Part shown: one piece after another, positions 33,201 to 41,206 of the stretch
Layout: every line of letters starts with the position of its first letter
Position numbering within the stretch: position 1 is the first letter of the stretch
Origin: Candidatus Delongbacteria bacterium
GTDB taxonomy: Bacteria > CAIWAD01
Direction of reading: 5' to 3'
Length of the DNA: 64,000 nt
Assembly: GCA_020634015.1 (NCBI GenBank)
Contig: JACKCN010000005.1
Location: 1 to 64,000, forward strand
Translations under genes and position numbers: made by a program
Notes under the pieces: generated by a model
Database searches by the model: none
Seen by the model: the letters and a program-made list of their open reading frames with translations, nothing else
What the model was told of the DNA's origin: nothing

Positions 33201-34904
33201 GGGAATGATCGGACCCGGCATGCGGGCGTGCGCTTCTTCTATGCCGACAGCCTGCAGCAGGTCTGGCTGAGTGATGCACTCCTCGAGCCCGAGTTTCCCC
33301 ACGAGGGTGAGCCGATCGCACTCTGGATCACAGCAGCATCGCCCGACCCCATCGACAGCCTGATCGCTGAGGTGCGCAGCTGGGCACCCGGGGGCGACTC
33401 CAGTGATGTGAGCCGACGGATGTTGCCTCAGGATGGTGCGCCCACACGTTTTGCCAGCCAGCAGGACATCGGGCCCTTCGAGAATGGCACCCGGTTGCGT
33501 GTGCTGTATGTGGTACACAGCGCAGGCGAGAGCGTCACATCCAATCCCACCTTCTTCGAGGTGGCGCCCCGGCTGGCGCTGGTGTCCAGCGACTGGCTCG
33601 GCTATGGCGAAGACCTGGGAGGAAAGGCCCGCCTGCGCCTCAACAACCGGGGGCGTGGTGCCGCCGACTCGCTGCGCATCGAACTGCGTGATGCACAGGG
33701 CGACGCGCTACAGAGTTGGTGGGTCCCGGGGCTGGCTGCTGGCGAGAGCCGGGACGAAGACCTGGCCCTGGATCACGGCCTGCTGGGCGCAAGGTTGAAT
33801 CTGGTGGTGGATCCCGAAGGCCTGGTGAGCGACAGCGATCTTGCCCAGTCCTGGGAGCTGCTGGCCGACCCGCTGTTCGTTTTTGACCACGGGCCGGACG
33901 TGGCCGTTGTGCGGGAAGTTGCCCCCGGTCTGGTGCTGCAGTTCGCCCACGAGCCCGCACCCGGCTGCACCGAAATAAGTTTGGCACACAAGGCGGGTCT
34001 GACTTCGTCCACCGGTCCCCAGCCGGACCTGGTCGAGGCCACTCCCTTGCTGGCTTTCCGCAGACTGGGCCAGGGAAGCCTGCCCACCTGGAATCTGGAG
34101 TACAGCGTGTCTGGCTCCGATACGCTGGGTGCCCGCGAACTCAATGCGTTCGTCCTCGACCCACTGACCGGCGTGGCCGTGCGCGAAGGAGCTGGCAACC
34201 TGACCGTGAGCTCGCTGAGCGGTGGACTGCGCATCGGTTTTGCGGCTGCGGGTGCCGGAGCCATTCTGGGCCGGCTGAGCGATGGCGAGCCGCCAATTGC
34301 CGAAGTGTCCGTGCAGGATCAGCTCTTCGCCGACGGAGACCATGTGCCGGCCCAGCCCGTGTTCGGGTGGCTGATTTCCGATCGCAACGGCATCGCCTCC
34401 GCCAGCCTGACACTGAGTCTGGATCAGGTGGAGCTGGACAGCGATGCGATCACACTGCAATCCACCGGAGACAACGGCGGCTTGCTGGTGCAGGTCTCAC
34501 CCGATTTCAGGGATCAGCCCGCGTCCTCGCACCAGTTCGTGCTGGAAGTGGCTGACGCCGCGGGCAATCTGCTGCAGAAGACCACCAGTTTCCGGGTGGC
34601 CGGAGATTTCGGGCTGGCCTATCTGGGCAACTATCCCAACCCCTTCGACCGTGATACCCGCTTCATCTACAGTCTGAGTGGTGTCGCCGATGCGGTGGAA
34701 GTACGCATCTACACCGTTTCCGGCCGCAAGGTGCGCACCCTGCGTCGCGGCGGCCCGGTGATCAACTACGACGAAATCTTCTGGGACGGTCGGGACGAAG
34801 AGGGCGACCTGGTGGCCAATGGCGTCTACTTCTATCGTTTCATCGCCCGGGGAGATCAGGGAGAAATCAGTCGCCTGGGCAAGATGGCCCGAATCAAGCG
34901 CTGA
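30282..34904 (+). CDS. C25-family (gingipain/PorU-like) peptidase, secreted
   Basis: A 1540-residue exported protein with a signal peptide (I-L-A-S-L-I-A-L-G-A-S, cut near V-S-A-L). The C25 peptidase domain occupies roughly residues 530-880. The catalytic His is H744 in Y-F-G-H-G-G and the catalytic Cys is C778 in N-T-T-C-H-I-A-S-I. After this come several Ig-like or PorU-like beta domains. The last 90 residues include N-Y-P-N-P-F-D-R and a V-S-G-R-K-V segment, a FlgD/T9SS-like C-terminal domain. PorU is the T9SS sortase that removes sorting domains of other cargo, and gingipains are its relatives. Either role is possible. It heads a series of plus-strand surface genes with a PorV-like protein three genes downstream, which favours PorU. 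Confidence 0.85.
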   Translation: MLHSPRTLILASLIALGASCPGVSALEVASRSWLRVEPAGTSVQLHLAQQGRDTAAAPALPADPVILVETRLSRLSLRDRTGRELPLEMHEIARTRTGRRVAIHLQADWLRQGLVLQESGEVLARPVARDSQGETDWAPHHLVRIRVDHDGFHAIGWQDLRDQLGSAGLADLPDPRLCSLVHDGVPQPIRITGEDDGRWDPGDRIEFHAQVSLQQDPGLGPDSRLNPYSDTEVYFLVSNGQPGYRMGQESGEVVETDPALYRTPLSFYHTEHYEQDLFHSQLGYVDNESQPDHFFWETNLRAGQLRSVDFHAPGLNTRSTQPVSLVLCLRGGSAPSTGDQPYYQRVQAYVNGSGSQVLDIGGEGDWINQELKVLEFGEEAFPSHTDFREDNVLTIAGVDLPPAGEFSNAMLNWFDVTYQRYYQAENDCLEFSVDSEYNNQLIYFNLTGFSSDRIQVYKLGQSRVNNLLIRPDTGGWRVAFQDVPAPGDRYLAIAEDAMDTPLSLELVEYHDLANTAIASDYLVIMADSLHRSGGESMLDPLLPQWSRIGAVRVISDAWIYDEFGDGRFSPFAIRDFLTYLELASSAPPSHVLLLGDGALTQRDAGRLGRPLLPVRFQQVYRWGAASTDDWYVAAENGISDGALLTRWPVNSLEQLANMVDKCLSYDEAEAGAWNNTIFLISADRQSEGDIFIRQREELIRQNVPADYFLRRLDVGFNDSRYNGLTSELRRIFDQGVVMANYFGHGGGAVWYDFNLLRSEDVITFDNAATLPLVTNTTCHIASIELEDALGKALLNSGPMGAIGVLGSSGLSFFQASMELLKLYYDYQLSNPDYEVSRALRLAEDQFRIDRLYNSSDSLNAEIAQTVITLTQYLGDPAQMLRLPRTLDVSLQGGASIQAGETLAFSGVSDLPDQPGRLEFYSATDHPQLTGQDFVEGVVHHDFSTDAAGNWQLQVPAPGDLYQSGLWGSARLLVGNDRTRHAGVRFFYADSLQQVWLSDALLEPEFPHEGEPIALWITAASPDPIDSLIAEVRSWAPGGDSSDVSRRMLPQDGAPTRFASQQDIGPFENGTRLRVLYVVHSAGESVTSNPTFFEVAPRLALVSSDWLGYGEDLGGKARLRLNNRGRGAADSLRIELRDAQGDALQSWWVPGLAAGESRDEDLALDHGLLGARLNLVVDPEGLVSDSDLAQSWELLADPLFVFDHGPDVAVVREVAPGLVLQFAHEPAPGCTEISLAHKAGLTSSTGPQPDLVEATPLLAFRRLGQGSLPTWNLEYSVSGSDTLGARELNAFVLDPLTGVAVREGAGNLTVSSLSGGLRIGFAAAGAGAILGRLSDGEPPIAEVSVQDQLFADGDHVPAQPVFGWLISDRNGIASASLTLSLDQVELDSDAITLQSTGDNGGLLVQVSPDFRDQPASSHQFVLEVADAAGNLLQKTTSFRVAGDFGLAYLGNYPNPFDRDTRFIYSLSGVADAVEVRIYTVSGRKVRTLRRGGPVINYDEIFWDGRDEEGDLVANGVYFYRFIARGDQGEISRLGKMARIKR

Positions 34905-34963
34905 ACAAACGGCAACCGACCAGCATCCGTTCCTTTTCTTGCAACACGAACTGGAGGACGGTC

Positions 34964-35440
34964 ATGAGACACGGAACCATTCTTTTCCTGGCCCTGCTGG
35001 CACTTGGCAGTGCCATGGGCCAGCCGGCCAATTCCGCGCTGAACGAGGCCGTGCGCGCGGCCGAGACCGCATTCGCCCGGACCATGACAGAGCGCGACCT
35101 CGAGGGCTTCGCGAGTTTCCTGTCCGAGGAAGCTGTCTTCGTGGGAAACAGCAGCCTGCGTGGACGGAAAGCGATTGCAGAAGGCTGGTCCGTTTTCTTC
35201 ACCGAGCCGGAGGCCCCGTTCAGTTGGCATCCCGAGCTGGTGGAAGTGCTGGAATCGGGCAACCTGGCATTGAGCAGCGGTCCCGTGCTGGACCCCGGGG
35301 GCAAGCGAGTTGGCGTGTTCAACTCCATCTGGCGACTCGAAAGCGATGGTGAGTGGCGCGTGATCTTTGACAAGGGCTGCCCGGTCTGCGAGGACGAGCC
35401 TGATTCCGGACTGGATTCGAATCCCGACGGCGAGGAATGA
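34964..35440 (+). CDS. Exported NTF2/SnoaL-like (DUF4440) protein
   Basis: A 158-residue protein with a signal peptide (I-L-F-L-A-L-L-A-L-G-S-A-M-G-Q). The mature part has an NTF2-like cone fold: helix A-E-T-A-F-A-R-T-M-T-E-R-D-L-E-G-F, then F-L-S-E-E-A-V-F-V-G, R-G-R-K-A-I-A-E-G-W, and final strands W-R-L-E-S-D-G-E-W-R-V-I-F-D-K-G. This is the DUF4440/SnoaL pattern. Enzymatic or ligand-binding roles are both known in the family. The C-terminus is acidic. It lies 59 bp after the C25 peptidase gene with no terminator between, so it may share its transcript. Periplasmic or secreted; no sorting domain is seen. Confidence 0.8.
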   Translation: MRHGTILFLALLALGSAMGQPANSALNEAVRAAETAFARTMTERDLEGFASFLSEEAVFVGNSSLRGRKAIAEGWSVFFTEPEAPFSWHPELVEVLESGNLALSSGPVLDPGGKRVGVFNSIWRLESDGEWRVIFDKGCPVCEDEPDSGLDSNPDGEE

Positions 35441-35639
35441 GAATCCGCTGGCTTCCGTCCAGGCCCGATGCAGGCGGAAACCAACGCAAACAAAGCCATA
35501 CAGTGCCATATTGGCCCGCCACTGCCCTTGAGGGGTAAAGCAGGGCCATACGGGCGTCGATAGTCTTCGGACCCGGCCAGCCGGCGACGCCAGCCAGAAC
35601 GAGAATCCAGACAGACCCAGTTCGGACGGACCCCGGCCG

Positions 35640-36680
35640 ATGCATCAGGCCCGACTCAGCTCCCGCTCCTCCTGCCACCGCATCCTGCTAAGCGGTTTGC
35701 TGCTTTGCGCGACGGCTTTTCCGGCAAGAGCGGGCAAGTATGCCGGGGAGTTTCTCGAGCTGGGCGTGGGTGCCCGGGGCCTGGGCATGGGCCAGGCCAT
35801 GACCGCCGTGACGGACGACGCCTATTCCTTCTACTGGAATCCCGCCGGCCTGGCGCTGGTGAACCGACGCTCTGTCTCCGGCATGGCGGCCAGCAGCTTT
35901 GGAGAACTGAGTGACCCACTGGCCAGCACCATGCAGGTCGGTTTCACAATGCCGGTGGGCCTGGCCAATCTGGCGCTGAATTATCTGCGCTTCTCGGTGA
36001 CCGACATTCCGCGATATCCGTCCTACCCCGATGCCGCCTACAGCTTCGCCGAACGGCGGCGCCTGATCGAAGAGAACGGCGGAGAACCGCTGGGCAGTTT
36101 CGAGGATGTGGAACAGGCTCTGTTCTTCAGCTTCGCCAAGCTGAATGAACTGACACTCAACTTCGGTTGGCTGTACCGCGAGATTCCGATGCGGATTCCG
36201 GTGGGGGCCAACTTCAAGGTGATCCAGAACGAGCTGGACGGCCACAAGGCCCAGGGCATCGGCGCGGACGCGGGCATTCAGGTGCAGTTCAGCCTGGATG
36301 ACCTGATCACGCTCAGCGGCCTGGGCGATCTGTGTCTTGCCGCTCGTTTCGAGAACTTCACCAACACGGGCCTCGAATGGGACGTGGGCGAAGACGCCAT
36401 CAACTACAACCATGTCTACGGTTTCGCCTGGAAACGGCGTTTCGAGAATCTTGGTGTGGTGCTCAGCCAGGACATTGACCACCGTTACGAGACCGTGCAT
36501 CGCACGGGGCTTGAACTGGACTGGAAGAGCAGGGTCCGTGTGCGCACGGGCACCCTGGGGCGTCAGGATCGCTGGACCTACGGAGCGGGCTTCATGTTCA
36601 GGGACCTGAGCGTGGATTATGCCGGATTCGACCATGACCTGGGCCGCGTGCACCGACTGAGTCTGGTGTACCACCTGTGA
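35640..36680 (+). CDS. PorV-like outer-membrane barrel protein (T9SS-associated)
   Basis: A 346-residue outer-membrane protein. After a signal peptide (cut near F-P-A-R-A-G) the mature start is E-F-L-E-L-G-V-G-A-R-G-L-G-M-G-Q-A, with F-Y-W-N-P-A-G-L-A-L soon after, the signature of the PorV/UPF0164 family. PorV is the T9SS shuttle that binds cargo sorting domains and hands them to the PorU sortase. The protein ends L-S-L-V-Y-H-L, a barrel-terminal strand. The gene lies in the same-strand series as a C25 (PorU-like) peptidase, and its stop overlaps the start of a lipoprotein gene by four bases. A general PorV-like family function is secure; a T9SS role is inferred from the neighbourhood. Confidence 0.82.
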   Translation: MHQARLSSRSSCHRILLSGLLLCATAFPARAGKYAGEFLELGVGARGLGMGQAMTAVTDDAYSFYWNPAGLALVNRRSVSGMAASSFGELSDPLASTMQVGFTMPVGLANLALNYLRFSVTDIPRYPSYPDAAYSFAERRRLIEENGGEPLGSFEDVEQALFFSFAKLNELTLNFGWLYREIPMRIPVGANFKVIQNELDGHKAQGIGADAGIQVQFSLDDLITLSGLGDLCLAARFENFTNTGLEWDVGEDAINYNHVYGFAWKRRFENLGVVLSQDIDHRYETVHRTGLELDWKSRVRVRTGTLGRQDRWTYGAGFMFRDLSVDYAGFDHDLGRVHRLSLVYHL

Positions 36681-37507
36681 ACGGGCGTGCATTGCTGAAT
36701 TGCGCCGCCATTCTTGGGCTGGCGCTGCTGCTGGTTTCCTGCGGCGAGAACCGGGGCGACGAGGACCAGACCGCACCGGACGCCCCCGTGATGCGTCTGA
36801 CCGCCTGCAGTTTCGAAGGGCCGGTCTGGCCCGAAAGCGGTGTGGACGCCGAGCCGGGCAGCACGGGCATCCGGGTCGAATGGCAGCTCTGGCCACGCCC
36901 CGAAGATCTGGCCGGATTCGTGGTCTTTCGCGGTCATCAGGAAAATGCCGACACGGTGGGGGTCTTTTTTGACATCACCGGGGATCCGGCGCAGTTTCTG
37001 GTGGGAGCCCCCGAATACTTCAGCTTCATTGACACGGGGCAGAACTTGAACCTGTTCACCAGCCCGGACATTCATGGCAACTTGCACACCTGGCATTACT
37101 TCGTGCGGGCTCTGGACACTTCAGGTAACTTGAGCGCGGCCTCGGATACGGTGCACTACACCCTCTACGATGCGCCCCTGGTCCAGGAAGCCACCCTCTG
37201 GGCGGACAGCCTGCGTGTGCGCTGGAGCTACGGCCGTCCGGGTCCCCGACTGGCGGGTTACCAGCTGATGATGCTGGATGAAAATGATGAAATGGTCTGG
37301 TCTGCCGATATGCAGGAGAATTTCGACCTGCAGAATTTCGACCTCAGTTGGAACGTGGCATCTCTGGGAACGGTCGCCGGCAGGAGTTTCAGGTTGCGCG
37401 TGGATACACTCTACGAGCGCCCTCCGGCAAGCGAAGACATCCGCTCCAATCCTGACAACTGTCCCCTGGCCGGCTCGGAGTCGGGCTGGATTGAGCTTCA
37501 GCCTTAG
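36677..37507 (+). CDS. Lipoprotein with fibronectin-III-like segments
   Basis: A 276-residue lipoprotein (lipobox L-L-V-S-C after a hydrophobic N-terminus). The mature part has two weak fibronectin type III-like segments (A-G-F-V-V-F-R-G and L-A-G-Y-Q-L-M-M-L-D). No enzyme motif is seen. The GTG start overlaps the stop of the PorV-like gene (GTGA), so translation is coupled and a joint role at the outer membrane is likely. It may be an accessory lipoprotein of the secretion or export machine encoded around it. Orientation within the membrane is unknown. Confidence 0.75.
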   Translation: MNGRALLNCAAILGLALLLVSCGENRGDEDQTAPDAPVMRLTACSFEGPVWPESGVDAEPGSTGIRVEWQLWPRPEDLAGFVVFRGHQENADTVGVFFDITGDPAQFLVGAPEYFSFIDTGQNLNLFTSPDIHGNLHTWHYFVRALDTSGNLSAASDTVHYTLYDAPLVQEATLWADSLRVRWSYGRPGPRLAGYQLMMLDENDEMVWSADMQENFDLQNFDLSWNVASLGTVAGRSFRLRVDTLYERPPASEDIRSNPDNCPLAGSESGWIELQP

Positions 37508-37527
37508 TCGATAAGGAACGAATCCGC

Positions 37528-38028
37528 ATGCGGACCCGATTCATTGATCATATTGCACGTTTTCTGATCCTGTTCGCCGCACTGATGATGCCCGTGCATC
37601 TGATGGCTCAGGACGTGATGTCCGCAATGCCCGACACGGATCGGGCCGCCCAGTACTATCTGGGCGAGCGGAATGCGATCCATATCACGGTGAATGTCTG
37701 GGGTCAGGTGCGCTTGCCGGGACAATACCATATTCCCAGCGGGACCGACCTGCTGACCTTGGTATCCGCCGCGGGTGGTCCCACGGAGAACTCCCGACTG
37801 GACAACGTCCGGGTCGTGCGGCGCTTCAATCAGCGCGAAGAGATCCTGGAAGTCGATGTTCGTCGCTATCTGAAGACCGGTGATGTCAGCCTGATTCCCG
37901 AGTTGAACCCGGGAGACACGATCCTTGTAAGCGGAAGCGTGTTCAATCTGCTGACGAAAGTGGTGAACGTGGTGGGTCAGGCGGCAATCTTCCTGAACGC
38001 CATTTACCTCTACCAGAGAATCAATTGA
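37528..38028 (+). CDS. SLBB-domain protein (polysaccharide-export type)
   Basis: A 166-residue exported protein with a signal peptide (F-L-I-L-F-A-A-L-M-M-P-V-H-L-M-A-Q). One SLBB domain follows: I-T-V-N-V-W-G-Q-V-R-L-P-G-Q-Y-H-I-P-S-G, then L-L-T-L-V-S-A-A-G-G-P-T-E and D-N-V-R-V-V-R-R, ending with L-N-P-G-D-T-I-L-V-S-G. It finishes with a short hydrophobic segment that may span a membrane. SLBB domains line the channel of Wza-like export proteins. This one lacks the Poly_export domain and is only a fragment of the usual architecture, so it may bind soluble sugar or act as an adaptor. It is the next gene of the surface series, 20 bp after the lipoprotein gene. Confidence 0.8.
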   Translation: MRTRFIDHIARFLILFAALMMPVHLMAQDVMSAMPDTDRAAQYYLGERNAIHITVNVWGQVRLPGQYHIPSGTDLLTLVSAAGGPTENSRLDNVRVVRRFNQREEILEVDVRRYLKTGDVSLIPELNPGDTILVSGSVFNLLTKVVNVVGQAAIFLNAIYLYQRIN

Positions 38029-38050
38029 TGTCCGTTGAAAGGAGAGTCAG

Positions 38051-39229
38051 ATGAGGTCCGCTCTTGCACTTGCGTTCGGCTCGGTGCTGCTGGTCGGTCC
38101 CACGCTGCAAGCCTCCAACCAGTTTCTGGGCGGAAATTCACTTGCCAATACCCACTCGGCCGAGATCCTGGATCCGGGTCGGTTGGTATTCTCGGTGCAT
38201 TCCCGCGCCTGGGCCAAGAGCATTGCAGGGTTCAACTACTCCAATGTGTCCCAGGCGGTCGCGATCAACTTCGGCTTCTCGCGACACACGGAACTGGAAC
38301 TGATCCCGATTCTGTACCAGGACCTGAATCTGGTCAATGCGGTGTACAATGTGCCTGACGACTTCTACATGCGTGTGAAGTTCGGTGGGTACCGCATGAA
38401 CCTGTTCAATCAGCCCCTCAAGTGGGGTCTGCACACGGGAGTGCGCGTCAATTCCTCGCGTTTCTCCAACATCTACCTTGAGCCTTACAACGGCGGCGCC
38501 AACGAGCTGATGTTCGGGTCCATGTTCTCGTGGTACAAGAACCAGCTCTATCCCCAGGAAGGCCTCAGCGCCCACTTCAACCTGGGTTACATCAATCACA
38601 ACGACGGCAACAGCGAGTCGGCGGTCAGCATCTTTTCCGGTGTGACCCACGAGCTGGAATATTCATTCGCGGCTCGCTACCCGACCCAGAAATGGGTCTT
38701 CGCGGGTGAGCTTTTCGGAAACATCTTCCTCAGCGAACCGGCCCCGATCATGTACAGCCGCGGCGACGCCCTGTTCCTGAAACCCACGGCGCGTTACCGG
38801 CTGTTCCAGGGTGTCACGCTGGGTGCGGGTCTGGATCTGCGGATCTTCGAGTCGGGCCCCAGCCTGTTCATCCAGAGCGAGGGCCCGGTGCCTCCCGGTC
38901 GCGAGAAGGCCGAAGTCCGCATCAATTCTGATTTCCCCGAGTTCTATCCGCCCTGGCGCCTGAACTTCAACCTGCAGGTCGAGGCGTCCACACCCTTCTC
39001 GCGCTTCGATACCTTCGGATCGGTGCGCTCGGGCAGCCAGCGTGACTGGGAAATGCGCAAGCAGACCGGCCTGACCCAGAAGGAAGTGATCGACTGGCTG
39101 GGCAGTGATGCACAGTCCGCCGACTTCATCGATCTGGAACTCGAGAAGATTCGCGCCGAGCGCCGCAAGGCAGAGGCCGACCTTCAGAAGCTGAAGGAAA
39201 AGATGGAGAAGGAAGGTGGAGACAAGTAA
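38051..39229 (+). CDS. Outer-membrane barrel protein with C-terminal coiled coil
   Basis: A 392-residue protein with a signal peptide (L-A-F-G-S-V-L-L-V-G-P-T-L-Q-A). The mature part has G-G-N-S-L-A-N-T-H-S-A-E-I-L-D-P-G-R and a regular beta-strand pattern up to about residue 330. The final 45 residues form a highly charged helix with heptad character (L-E-K-I-R-A-E-R-R-K-A-E-A-D-L-Q-K-L-K-E-K), which would hang in the periplasm. The family is not recognised. It lies 22 bp after the SLBB gene and is followed by a strong terminator, so it ends the series that may begin with the C25 peptidase. Confidence 0.7.
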   Translation: MRSALALAFGSVLLVGPTLQASNQFLGGNSLANTHSAEILDPGRLVFSVHSRAWAKSIAGFNYSNVSQAVAINFGFSRHTELELIPILYQDLNLVNAVYNVPDDFYMRVKFGGYRMNLFNQPLKWGLHTGVRVNSSRFSNIYLEPYNGGANELMFGSMFSWYKNQLYPQEGLSAHFNLGYINHNDGNSESAVSIFSGVTHELEYSFAARYPTQKWVFAGELFGNIFLSEPAPIMYSRGDALFLKPTARYRLFQGVTLGAGLDLRIFESGPSLFIQSEGPVPPGREKAEVRINSDFPEFYPPWRLNFNLQVEASTPFSRFDTFGSVRSGSQRDWEMRKQTGLTQKEVIDWLGSDAQSADFIDLELEKIRAERRKAEADLQKLKEKMEKEGGDK

Positions 39230-39252
39230 GTCTTCCGCCACCAGATTCCCAC

Positions 39253-39281
39253 AGCGCCGCCCCCAGGGCGGCGCTTTTGTT
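39253..39281 (+). terminator. Rho-independent terminator after the coiled-coil barrel gene
   Basis: A 9-bp stem (39253-39261 with 39267-39275) and a TTTGTT tail, 23 bp past the stop codon. The mutY start follows after about ten bases. Confidence 0.85.
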
Positions 39282-39289
39282 GAGGGCGA

Positions 39290-40405
39290 ATGAGCCGCAA
39301 GCAGCCGACATTGGAAACCGGACTGTCTCACGAATCGGTGGAATCACTGCTGCAGTGGTTTCAGCGGGTGGCCCGCGAGCTTCCCTGGCGAGAACGTCGC
39401 ACACCCTATCGGGTCTGGGTCAGCGAGATCATGCTCCAGCAGACCCAGGTGGACACCGTGATACCCTTCTACCTGCGCTTCCTCAAGGCTTTCCCGACGG
39501 TGGAAAGTCTGGCCGCCGCCGAAGAAGACACGCTGATGGCTCACTGGGCTGGCCTGGGTTATTACTCCAGGGCACGAAACCTGCAGAAAGCCGCTCGCAC
39601 ACTGGTGCGAGAGCACGGAGGCTGTTTTCCCAGTGACCCCGAAGTGGTCCGGGCTCTGCCCGGATTCGGCGAGTACACCACGGCGGCGGTTCTCAGCCTG
39701 AGCCAGGGCCAGAATCTGGCGGTCCTGGACGGCAATGTGATGCGCGTGCTGGCGCGTGTCTTTCTGGTGGAAGAAGACATCATGGCCGGGCCCACGCGCC
39801 GGCGCCTGCAGGCGATTGCAACGGCCGGCCTGCCCGCGGGTCGTGCAGGGGCCTACAACGAAGCCCTGATGGAACTGGGCGCCACGGTCTGCAGACCCCA
39901 GCCATCCTGTGAGCTGTGTCCACTGGCGTCGGTCTGCCGGGCGTACGCCCAGAAGCGGACGGCGGACATTCCGCAGCGCTCGCGGCGCGGAAACCGCAGG
40001 ACTCACCCGGTCGTGGTGCTTGTCGGCATTGCCGGGGATGGGCGGATTCTGCTGCACCGAAGGCCCGACAAGGGCATGCTGGCGGGACTCTGGGAATTGC
40101 CCAATCTGCGCGGAGAACAGGAACTGGGGCGCGAGCCCGCCGATGTGGAGTCGCTGGCGAGTCTGTTCGACGGGCTGGAACGGCAGCTGCATGAATCGGG
40201 CTTCAGCGCCCGGGGGGCATACCGGTCTCTGGCGGTATTCCGGCACCACTACAGTCACTTTTCGGTGGAACTTCATCCAAGGGCGGCTCTTCTCGACGGA
40301 ATGCCGGGCGCTGAAGACTGGCGCTGGGCAAGCCCGCCGGGCCTGGATGGGCTCGGGGTTTCCGCCAGCGACCGTCGGATTCTGGACCAATGGCTGGCAG
40401 AATGA
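39290..40405 (+). CDS. mutY: A/G-specific adenine DNA glycosylase MutY
   Basis: A 371-residue base-excision repair glycosylase that removes adenine opposite 8-oxoguanine. The catalytic glutamate is E46 in V-S-E-I-M-L-Q-Q-T-Q-V, the helix-hairpin-helix is A-L-P-G-F-G-E-Y-T, and the catalytic aspartate is D147 in L-D-G-N-V-M-R-V. Four cysteines for a 4Fe-4S cluster are C201, C207, C210 and C216; the first gap is five residues instead of the usual six. A Nudix-like C-terminal domain (about 235-371) that recognises 8-oxoguanine is present. The first ATG follows the terminator of the preceding gene by only nine bases, so it probably needs a promoter inside the upstream gene. Confidence 0.95.
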   Translation: MSRKQPTLETGLSHESVESLLQWFQRVARELPWRERRTPYRVWVSEIMLQQTQVDTVIPFYLRFLKAFPTVESLAAAEEDTLMAHWAGLGYYSRARNLQKAARTLVREHGGCFPSDPEVVRALPGFGEYTTAAVLSLSQGQNLAVLDGNVMRVLARVFLVEEDIMAGPTRRRLQAIATAGLPAGRAGAYNEALMELGATVCRPQPSCELCPLASVCRAYAQKRTADIPQRSRRGNRRTHPVVVLVGIAGDGRILLHRRPDKGMLAGLWELPNLRGEQELGREPADVESLASLFDGLERQLHESGFSARGAYRSLAVFRHHYSHFSVELHPRAALLDGMPGAEDWRWASPPGLDGLGVSASDRRILDQWLAE

Positions 40406-40478
40406 TCGGCTCCGGAACCCGCGTGCGCCGGTCGGGTTTCATTGACGACCTTCAGAAACCGGTACCGGAGAATGATCC

Positions 40479-40838
40479 ATGAGCCTGAAACCCACGCTGG
40501 CTCTCGCGCTGGCCTCGACCATGCTGCTGGCCTGCGAGAAGGACAAGGACCTGCACAGCATCAGCCTGGAAGTCGCCGGTACGTCCGGACGGGCAACCGT
40601 GCAATACGAGAACAACTCCGGCATTCGGGTGCTGGAGGACCAGCCCTTGCCGATCGTCATCCAGTTCGTGGCCGAGGCGGGTGAATCGGTGCATGTGTAC
40701 GCCAGTGCGCCCAATCCTTCCGCGACGCTCTGGATCCAGATCGTCGAGGACGGCGAACAGGTATTCGCCTCTTCCGGGTGCCTCTGCGGAAACACCTATG
40801 TCAGCGCCGAGGCGGGAGGCGTCGTGGGCGCCTGGTAG
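40479..40838 (+). CDS. Small lipoprotein, MmpS-like beta-sandwich
   Basis: A 119-residue lipoprotein with a lipobox L-L-A-C at residue 19. The mature part reads I-S-L-E-V-A-G-T-S-G-R-A-T-V-Q-Y-E-N-N-S-G and later P-L-P-I-V-I-Q-F and W-I-Q-I-V-E-D-G. This pattern of short beta strands resembles the MmpS-like / DUF family of small beta-sandwich lipoproteins. Two cysteines close together (S-S-G-C-L-C-G) may form a disulfide. The function is unknown. It lies 73 bp after mutY. Confidence 0.7.
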   Translation: MSLKPTLALALASTMLLACEKDKDLHSISLEVAGTSGRATVQYENNSGIRVLEDQPLPIVIQFVAEAGESVHVYASAPNPSATLWIQIVEDGEQVFASSGCLCGNTYVSAEAGGVVGAW

Positions 40839-41007
40839 GGCATTCGCGACAGTTCTGTCCCCAATGGCCACTCATTGTCCGTGTCAACTTTCTCCGTATA
40901 TCCATGCCTTTGTCCACTATCCGCCATTGCCTGTTTCAAAGCCGACGCGCCTGCAGTGATTCCCTGCTCTTTATTGCAAACACAGCTTTGGAATCATTTC
41001 CTCTTAT

Positions 41008-41023
41008 TGGCACGGCACTTGCT
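41008..41023 (+). promoter_or_regulatory. Sigma-54 (-24/-12) promoter of the giant surface-protein gene
   Basis: TGGCACGGCACTTGCT matches the consensus TGGCAC-N5-TTGCW at every position, with GG and GC exactly ten bases apart. The transcription start would fall near 41034, giving a leader of about 170 bases before ATG 41207. It lies in a gene-free, AT-richer 368-bp region (40839-41206) that is otherwise empty apart from a TTTGT-CCA element near 40909. Sigma-54 RNA polymerase needs an enhancer-bound activator ATPase, so the giant gene should be switched on only under a specific signal. Confidence 0.85.
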
Positions 41024-41206
41024 AAAACTGTCATCAGCAAAATCAGAATACCCTCCTTGCTGATGCGACATCATGGTGTCTGAACCGACACGACTCCGGC
41101 TGCCTACCGGCGTCTCCTGTCGGGCTTCACCGTTTCCGGTTCTTTCCCCAGACTCGGGAAGAGCGGGTCGTATCCACCCGGGAGGGGCATCTCAAGGGTG
41201 GATGAC

